Positions 57,441-64,000 of a stretch of 64,000 nt of DNA are shown here, one piece after another. The stretch spans positions 4,704,501 to 4,768,500 of the forward strand of contig NC_135795.1 of the NCBI RefSeq assembly GCF_051106095.1, written 5' to 3'. The notes under the pieces are model-generated. The model was not told the origin of the DNA, made no database searches, and saw nothing but the letters and a program-made list of their open reading frames with translations. How positions within the stretch are numbered: the stretch's first letter is position 1; each line of letters opens with the position of its first letter. Source of the stretch: Pogona vitticeps (taxonomy: Eukaryota > Chordata > Lepidosauria > Squamata > Agamidae). The position numbers were made by a program, and so were the translations under genes.

Positions 57441-60400
57441 TCACACAGGGAGCGTGCTGGTGGAGGAGGAGTATTTGACCTCATCCCTCTGAGAGGAGCC
57501 CACGTAGTTGTCTCGTCGGGCGGCGTACTCTCCGACGTTGGGCAGCCCGGGCACCACGCAGCAGCTCAGGGCACTGCGGTAGATGCTCATGTCGTGGGCG
57601 TCGTACCACTCGTCCGTCTTCTCGTCGTAACACTCGACGTTGAAGGTCGTGGTGAAGCCGTTGAAGCCGCCCACCACGAAGAGCAGGTCGTCCACCACTT
57701 CGATGCCGAAATTGCTCCGAGGGTTGAACATGGTCGGGATCGTCCGCCAGGTGTTGGCCACCGGGTTATACGCTTCTGCGCTCCGGAGGCGGTTAGCACC
57801 GTCAAATCCACCCACCTGTAGACAGCAGAACAACCAGGAGCTGTTTAGGAAAAGACCCCCCTTTTATTCTGGCTCAGAATACACTTCAAAGGGTTGTGCC
57901 GTGACCCAAAGGCACTTAGGAGAGGGTAAATTTAGCCTCCCTTCCACCTCTTGTATCATCAGCTATATTCACCCAAAAGCACACGTTTCCAAATTTCCTC
58001 AGGGACCCTCCTCTGCGCAGGCTCGTCTGTCCCAGAACTCCTGGGCTTTGCAATCGTTTTCAGAGCATATTGAGGTCACATGGTTCACTTTACAGTGGTG
58101 CCCCGCATGACGACCCCGCAGAATGACGAAATCGCATGATGATGTTTCCTATGGGGGATTTTCGTTTGACAATGATTAGGTCCTTGCTTCGGGAACCGTT
58201 TGTTCACAAAACGACGATTTTTCCGGCTCCGCAAAATGGCTGCCCTGTCTTTTCCGGACCCATACTTCGCAGCGCAGCCATTTTAACAGCTGATCGGCGC
58301 TTGGAAAATGGCTTCCCCTATGGGCGATCTTCGCTGGATGATGAGGTAATTTCCCCATTGGAACACATTAAATTGGTTTCAATGCATTCCAATGGGGAAT
58401 TGTTTTTCACATGACGATTTCGCTTAACAGCGATTTTCCTGGAATGGATTATCATCGTCATGCGGGGCACCACTGTACATGCAAAATTCATTCTGTGCCA
58501 AGGGTGGGCACCGTGTGTCCCCAAGAGGCAAACGTGGCTGTCGTCTACATCTTGTGCGTCCCTTGCTGTGAATTCAAAGCCGTCAGTTCAGGCTTCTGAG
58601 AACGCTCCATCGTCAGTGGTTCTCGACCTCGGGTCCCCAGATGTTCTTGGATTACAAGGCCCAGAAATCCTGGCCAGCACCACTAGTGGTGCAAGGCTTC
58701 TGGTCCAAGAACATCTGGGGACGCGAGGTTGGGAACCACTGCACTATCCTCTTCCCTGCAGACGATTAGGCGGCAAGGAAGACGTCAAGAGATGGCAAGA
58801 AGGAGGAGATCTGCTCTCGCTCGATCCCAAAGCACTGGGCTAACCACGGTCACTGCGGAAGGGAGCTGTGTCACCAGCACGGAAGGACCCTGGCCTTACT
58901 GCATAGACGTGTTCTCCGTAAGCGATGACGCCGATGCCGCTTCGCCTGCTCCTCATGGGCGCGATCAGGCTCCACTGGTCGACCTTGGCATCGTACACTT
59001 CGGCGGTGAAGAGGCACTCATTCCCATTGAACCCACCACAGATGTAGACCTTTGCACAGAAAGGGAGAGAAAAGAGGCAGCAACACAAAGTCGTACAAGG
59101 AACCGCTGTAACAAGCTTACAGTATGAATTCTGGCTTTGTTCTTCCGAGAGCTCAAGCCTCTTGATTCACTCCTGCCACCACGACCCCAGCTACCAACCC
59201 CACAAGCTGTATGGTTTATAGGTAAGTCTAGCACTTCCAATGTTCAGAAATAGATTTCTAAACTCTGCACCTGTTTTCCATAATATAAACCCAAATAAAT
59301 CAGACCCTTTTATTAATAAATATGAGAACCCAACATAGTGGGTAGTCATTACACGGAAAAAACACAACCATGCTGTAAAGGATTAATAGTTCCGAGGCTA
59401 TAGATGCTGTCTACACAAGCAATGATAAGGCTCTGTCATAAATGAAGATTGACTGGATACTGAGTCGGGGCCACTGGCCTCCAAAGGTTTAAATGAAGAA
59501 AGAGGCTTTCTCTCTCTCCTTTAGCAGCATGGTTTCTGTAGATTAATTAGAACGACCCTGGAGAGCAGCTGTATAAGATCGGATCCAGAAATGGGGGATT
59601 GTTCTTCCACTAATCTGCCGGAGCTGTGTACAGACCAAATATATAAAAGATTTAATATAGACTAAAGTCCCACGGTATGTTTAAAACAAAATGGCTGGAT
59701 TTGTCAATTCAATGTAACAACAGACCAGATGATTATATTGTGAAGAATGCATAAAGTTTTAGATAAGGTAAAGGTTCCCCTTGACATTGAGTCCAGTCGT
59801 GTCCGACTCTTGGGCGTGGTGCTCATCCCCGTTTTCATGCCGTAGATCCAGCGTTTTGTCCGAAGACAATCTTCCGTGGTCACGCGGCCAGCATGACTAG
59901 ACACGGAACGCTGTTTACCTTCCCACCGAGGTGGTCCCTATTTATCTACTTGCATTTACATGCTTTTGAACTGCTAAGTTGGCGAGGAGCTGGGCCGAGC
60001 AATGGGAGCTCACTCTGTTGCATGGATTCCAACTGCTGATCTTCCGATCTTGCAGCCCAAAGGCTTTGTGGTTTAGCCTGCAAGTTTTTAGATCGTTCTG
60101 TGCAAATGCAATGTTTATACACACAAATGCCAACATGGGAATGTCCTGTCTCACATTTCCGTTTCCTTTTGTTTTACTTTGTTCAGCCCCTGAAGAAGGC
60201 CATAAATTCAGGCCAAAACGCATTGGGCAATTTTAGATGGAAATACGTAAAAGGGAGATATATTCTTTTATATCCCGAGCCTGCAGTTTCTCCTGCAACC
60301 TGGCAGGAGTCGCATCTGCCGTTCACTCACACACTCACACCCTTCCACTCACACACACAGACCGCAGATTCATGCTCAGTGCCCGTACCTTTCCATACAG

Positions 60401-62227
60401 AGTCGTGGCGCTTGCATCGCTCCGTTGTTCGTGCATAGGGGCTATCAAGGTCCACTGGTTGGTCTCCGGCTCGTATCTTTCTGCCGTGTTGAGACGCACG
60501 TAGCCATCGAAGCCACCCATGGCGTAGATGAAGTGATCGAGGACCGTGACGCTCACGTAGCAGCGCCTCGAGTGCATGGGCGCCACCTGGTGCCACGTCT
60601 TTTTGACGGGCTCGAACCGCTTGACACTGTTGAAGTAGTCCACACTGTCAAACCCCCCGATGATGTAGACGTAGCCCTTCAAGTAGGCGGCTCCGTGGTA
60701 GGCCCGCGGGCTCTCCTGCTGGCACGTGACGTTCACCCAGCGGTCCGCGCGGGCATCGTACGTTTCGATGGCGTTTGTCGGGCTCCCTCCGCTCCAGCCA
60801 CCGATGGCGAACAGAATGGCGTAGGGCAGGCGGGGTCTCGTCAGCGGGTTGGTGAAGTCGGAACTTGACGGGCCGTTCATGTTCAGGTCATACATGGCTT
60901 TGAGGGCATCAATGATGATGGGCTTGCACTCCTCGCTGTCCTTCACGTAGTCATGCATTTTGACATTGTTCATAAAATATTCTGCATGCATCAAGGCCAG
61001 GCGGACCTGAAACAAGGGAGGAGAGCCGATGGGAGGGCTGGGTGAGTTTGTTTGTTTGTTTATTTATTGAACAGGGCATTTGGTGAAGGCAAAAGGCAAG
61101 CAAAAAGCTTAAGCAACCCTCTAGCCCTATCTGGTTCTCAGGCTTGGAAGAGGCTGGTGGAGACGGTCGTCTGATTCTCCGACAGCAAAAGGAACCGTCT
61201 AGCTGCACCCAAAAGACTAGCAAGTTTCATTTCACATCCTCTTTTTCACAGACTGAAACCCCTTTCATTCATCAGATGCCTCTGAAGAAGTGGGCTGCCG
61301 TCCCTCAAAGCAAACGTGTTCAAGCCACCACAAGAATCACGGAATACGTAAGGGGGCCTAAAAGGCCATCGCGTCCCTCCCCCTGCACTGCAGGCAGGAA
61401 TCCCAATCCAAGGAGATCAGACAGAAGGGGGTCCCAATTTTCCCTTGGAAGGCCTCCAGCGCTGGACTGCTCTATAGGCTCCATTCAGTTGATCAGACAG
61501 ACCCATCTGCTTGCGGGACTTGTAGTTGGGTCACTGCTATTAGGACACAAAATGAGTGCCGGGAGGAAAGGCAGCATCTCTGTTCTCAGATGGATGAAAC
61601 AGCCAGGAACTGAAGCTGTTTGTAGGAGCACACACCCCAGTCAGAGAACAGAAAATATCTCCAGGAAGTGAGGGAATAGCTGTAACAGCAGGTAGAGACC
61701 AGCGCTCCCAAAAGGATCACAGGCCGAGGTGTGACCCTTATGGCCATCCCATTATCCTCAAAATTACCAAAATTAAGAGGTCCGTTAGGAAACAGCCCCT
61801 CGTGAAGCCTCTTAATGGCTCTTGCTGACAACGACCAGAGCATAGCCACTCTCCTTCTATCCAGATTACGTCGTTAGACTAGGAACTGTACATGTGTGTT
61901 TACCCATCTCCCATTTCACAAAAGTGTGAACATGCCATAGCGGTTCCCTCACTGATGTGGTTCCCTCACTGATAATCAAGAGGTGTACAGCTTAGCATCT
62001 TCAGACTACCTGAGGCCCAAAAGCACAGATTTGCACAGATCTACTAAAGACTCACATTCATTTGTTCGCTGGGAGAAAAATCTCACAAGACTCCACCAGC
62101 AGCATCGATAGGAAAACCATCAAACTCTTTGCCACCTAGACCGGTACCATCTACTCTGATAGGCAGTAAAAACAACCGTTCTCACAGCACCGTGGAACAA
62201 AATAAAACCAAATCAACTAAACAATAT

Positions 62228-62304
<77 letters not shown>

Positions 62305-63407
62305 ATTGTTTGCTTGACCCATCATTGAAGGTGCAAAATACAAACACATTTCAGTTAAATGGTGATAAAAAAGAGCTTCTCTCTCTCTTTTGGAGAACTT
62401 GGAGACCTGCTAGGAGAGTAGATGAATGTTCCCAACCTTGGGTCCCCAAGATATTTTTGGACTAAAACTCCCAGAAGCCTTCACCGCTAATTATGCTGGC
62501 CAGGAAGTTGTAGTCCAAGAGCATCTGGGGAACCCAAGGTTGGGGGCAACTGGAGTAGACCTCACTGCGCTTCTCTTGAAGAAGCCCATGTTGTGTTTGA
62601 GCTGAGCAGGCCCGGTGGTAAAACTGGAGATCTGAAATGTACTTTTCTGGAGTAAAACTCCTATAACCCCTAGCTAATAGGACTAGTCCCAAACTGGGCC
62701 TGTTGATATCAACACAGTTCATCTCAGATGGGTTAGAAAGTGTTATCTATCATTGCAAACCGAAAACAAATCACTGGAATAATCTTAGAACTGCAGAGGG
62801 GGAAGGAACCCAATGGGTCATCGAGACCAGCCCGTTAGGGAGGCGCAGTGAGGAATCGCAGTCCCAACCTCTGAAGCCTAAACCAGGGAGGAGTGGAAGA
62901 CATGAAAGAAAGCTGACCTTAGGGAGCAGCACGGCCATATGCTGCCTTCGGTTTGGAGGATCGTGGCCAATCCACTTGAGGATGGCCTCGAAGACCGCGT
63001 CTTCCTGCTTCACGTTGAGTTCGTCCTTCTCAATGATGTCTTTAAACTCATTGACCGAGAGCTCCAGGAATTCGGAAGACGCCTTCACCATCTCCTCGAA
63101 GTTATGCAGGATGAACATGTAGGCGGCCTGCCGCAGATCGGAGCAGTAGTAATACTCCGTGAATTTGCAGATCCCGATGCAGTTCTCCAGGCACAGCTGG
63201 CATTTCATGAAGTCGGAACAAGCCCGGACGATGCCCATCACGTTAAACTGGTCGGCCGCCACGAGAAGTCGCTCCACGTTGTCTACCGTAATAGGCACTG
63301 TCCTTGTGTAGGCATATTCAATAATGAGCTTCATCATATCTGGGGTAATGCCGGGAATATTATAGACTCTTTTCTCCGAGTTGTTCCAGCTACTGGTAAA
63401 CAGGGCT
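57441..63407 (-). CDS. KLHL10: KLHL10, BTB-BACK-Kelch protein, last four coding exons (partial)
   Basis: Coding exons (minus strand): 63407-62918, 61006-60389, 59049-58900, 57815-57441; all GT-AG with matching phases. The product is the spermatid-specific substrate receptor of a Cullin-3 ubiquitin ligase, required for late spermatogenesis in mice. Exon 63407-62918 holds the rest of the BTB domain (RALFTSSWNNSEK, PGITPDMMKLIIEYAYT) and the start of BACK (CIGICKFTEYYYCSDLRQ); 61006-60389 holds the end of BACK and the first Kelch blades (ILFAIGGWSGGSPTNAIETY, YVYIIGGFDSVDYFNSVKR); the last two exons finish the propeller (VYICGGFNGNECLFTAEVY, VGGFDGANRLRSAEAY), ending SSTSTLPV. Near-identity to the human protein as remembered supports orthology. 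The first coding exon, with the BTB start, is not between 63408 and 64000 and must lie outside. Confidence 0.96.
58093..58475. mobile_element. Mariner-like MITE, complete, TA-flanked
   Basis: Terminal inverted repeats CAGTGGTGCCCCGCATGACG and CGTCATGCGGGGCACCACTG bound 383 bp, with TA on both sides (58091-58092, 58476-58477). The interior is also largely palindromic (CCTATGGGGGATTTTCG and CCAATGGGGAATTG). No transposase. It lies in the last KLHL10 intron. Confidence 0.85.
58614..58741. mobile_element. hAT-like MITE (CAGTGGTTCCCAACC family)
   Basis: CAGTGGTTCTCGACCTCGGG and CCAGATGTTCTTGGATTAC pair with GGTCCAAGAACATCTGGGG and CGAGGTTGGGAACCACTG. A perfect CCACTAGTGG lies at the loop. Same family as 35164. 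Confidence 0.8.
59765..60085 (-). mobile_element. Sauria SINE
   Basis: On the minus strand: tRNA-derived head at about 60085-59990 (B-box-like GCAGTTGGAATCC), body with AAGTAGATAAATAGG, GGTGGGAAGGTAAACAGCG, CATGCTGGCC and ACGGAAGATTG, and the BovB-like 3' end AGTCGGACACGACTGGACT then AAGGGGAACCTTTACC. This is the defining squamate SINE, mobilised by BovB. Confidence 0.85.
61330..61485 (-). mobile_element. CR1 LINE 3' end
   Basis: Inverted CR1 text: AAAGGCCATCGCGTCC, CAGGAATCCCAATCCAAGG, AGATCAGACAGA and GGCCTCCAGCGCTGG. It closely resembles the copy at 50445-50690. In a KLHL10 intron. Confidence 0.75.
62231..62301. repeat. (AT)n dinucleotide microsatellite
   Basis: About 35 uninterrupted AT units in a KLHL10 intron. 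Confidence 0.97.
62427..62552. mobile_element. hAT-like MITE (CAGTGGTTCCCAACC family)
   Basis: TTCCCAACCTTGGGTCCCC and TTTTTGGACTAAAACTCCCAG pair with TTGTAGTCCAAGAGCATC and AACCCAAGGTTGGGGGCAA. Confidence 0.7.
62780..62890 (-). mobile_element. tRNA-derived SINE with CR1-like 3' end
   Basis: AATCTTAGAACTGCAGAGG, GAAGGAACCCAATGGGTCA and GGAATCGCAGTCCCAACC, in the order of the 4500-4643 family read backwards. It ends 28 bases from KLHL10 exon 62918-63407. Confidence 0.6.
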
Positions 63408-63865
63408 CTGAAAAAAGAACAAGAGTGCCTTTGCTGTTGGTCTCTGACGACATCCTGGAGTAGCTGTTCCTCAACATGACGATACCGGGTCCGCAAAGCT
63501 TCTCCGGCCAACCTGACGAATCTCCCTCTCTCCCTACTCTCTCTCTCCTACTTTATTTATTTATTGAGAAAGCTGTAGCGGCTGCTGACTGCCAGTGAAT
63601 AAGGGACATGGGAACCAGCCCACAAGGATCACTGTGCTAGGGATACAGAGGCATTGCTGGAAATTGATAAGCTCGTTCCGGCTGTGAACCCATCAGCGGA
63701 ACGTGGGGGGTAAACGAAACAATTGCTGATGCTGAACAGCGCAGAACCGAGCAGACCTTGCTGTGACCAAGCAAGCCTTGCTGACCACATTGCCCATGCC
63801 TATCATCATACCAGAGGGCTTTTAGCCAAGGTCTAGGGTGTAGCAAAAGACATGATGGATGAGAT
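63408..63865. other. KLHL10 intron, no exon found
   Basis: Searched on the minus strand for the BTB start (CDVVI, SAHKNIL-like coding); not present. The first coding exon therefore lies beyond 64000. Confidence 0.6.
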
Positions 63866-64000
63866 ATTGTCATCATCATCATCATCTTAGGACTGCAGAA
63901 CTGGAAGGGACTCTATGGATCATGGAGTCCAGCCCCTGGCCAGGAGGCCCAGTGGGGGAATCAAACTCTCAGCCTCTGTCTCCGCAACCAGAAGCCTAAA
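63866..64000 (-). mobile_element. tRNA-derived SINE with CR1-like 3' end and ATC tail
   Basis: Tail CATCATCATCATCATC, then CTTAGGACTGCAGAACTGG, GAAGGGACTCTATGGATCA and GGGGGAATCAAACTCTCAGC (B box reversed). It runs to the window edge. Confidence 0.65.

Noticed and set aside
60425-60868. 147-codon plus-strand frame, and 62939-63463
   Set aside because: Antisense shadows of KLHL10 coding exons.

Overview
The window reads as nuclear DNA of a squamate reptile, most likely a lizard. The grounds are multi-exon vertebrate genes with GT-AG introns, a BovB-type RTE LINE, a Sauria SINE, young L2 LINEs, CR1 3' ends and several families of palindromic MITEs. The species cannot be named from the sequence alone.

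Four host genes can be rebuilt exon by exon. (1) Minus strand, 16375 to 12096: a five-exon gene for a 235-residue uncharacterised protein with a helix-hairpin-helix motif like that of the HhH-GPD DNA-glycosylase fold. (2) Plus strand, 17627 to 32975: STUB1 (CHIP), a TPR/U-box E3 ubiquitin ligase of 337 residues in seven exons, divergent from gene 1 across a CpG-rich interval. (3) Minus strand, 54016 to 36832: JMJD8, a JmjC-domain protein with a signal peptide, 270 residues in nine exons, convergent with STUB1 as in mammals. (4) Minus strand, 63407 to 57441: the last four coding exons of KLHL10, the testis BTB-Kelch substrate adaptor of a Cullin-3 ligase; its first coding exon lies beyond the right edge. 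All exon sums keep frame. An open frame running off the left edge (241 to 1, minus) is not identified.

Layout: 1-12 kb is repeat-rich with no recognised host gene except the left-edge frame. 12-17.3 kb holds the HhH gene. 17.3-33 kb is STUB1, with a 40-bp-unit minisatellite in intron 1. 33-36.8 kb is the STUB1 3' region and a MITE-bearing gap. 36.8-54 kb is JMJD8, greatly lengthened by two young insertions: a 6.27-kb LTR retrotransposon that looks whole (Ty3/gypsy type with integrase before reverse transcriptase, Gmr1-like; LTRs look identical) in intron 5, and a near-complete L2 LINE with a 941-codon open pol frame in intron 6. 54.4-57.4 kb has no recognised gene. 57.4-63.4 kb is KLHL10.

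STUB1 and KLHL10 both belong to ubiquitin-ligase pathways and JMJD8 is an endoplasmic-reticulum JmjC protein, but there is no operon-like logic; their adjacency is a matter of chromosome history. STUB1 next to JMJD8 is the usual vertebrate order, whereas KLHL10 beside JMJD8 differs from the human map as I know it.
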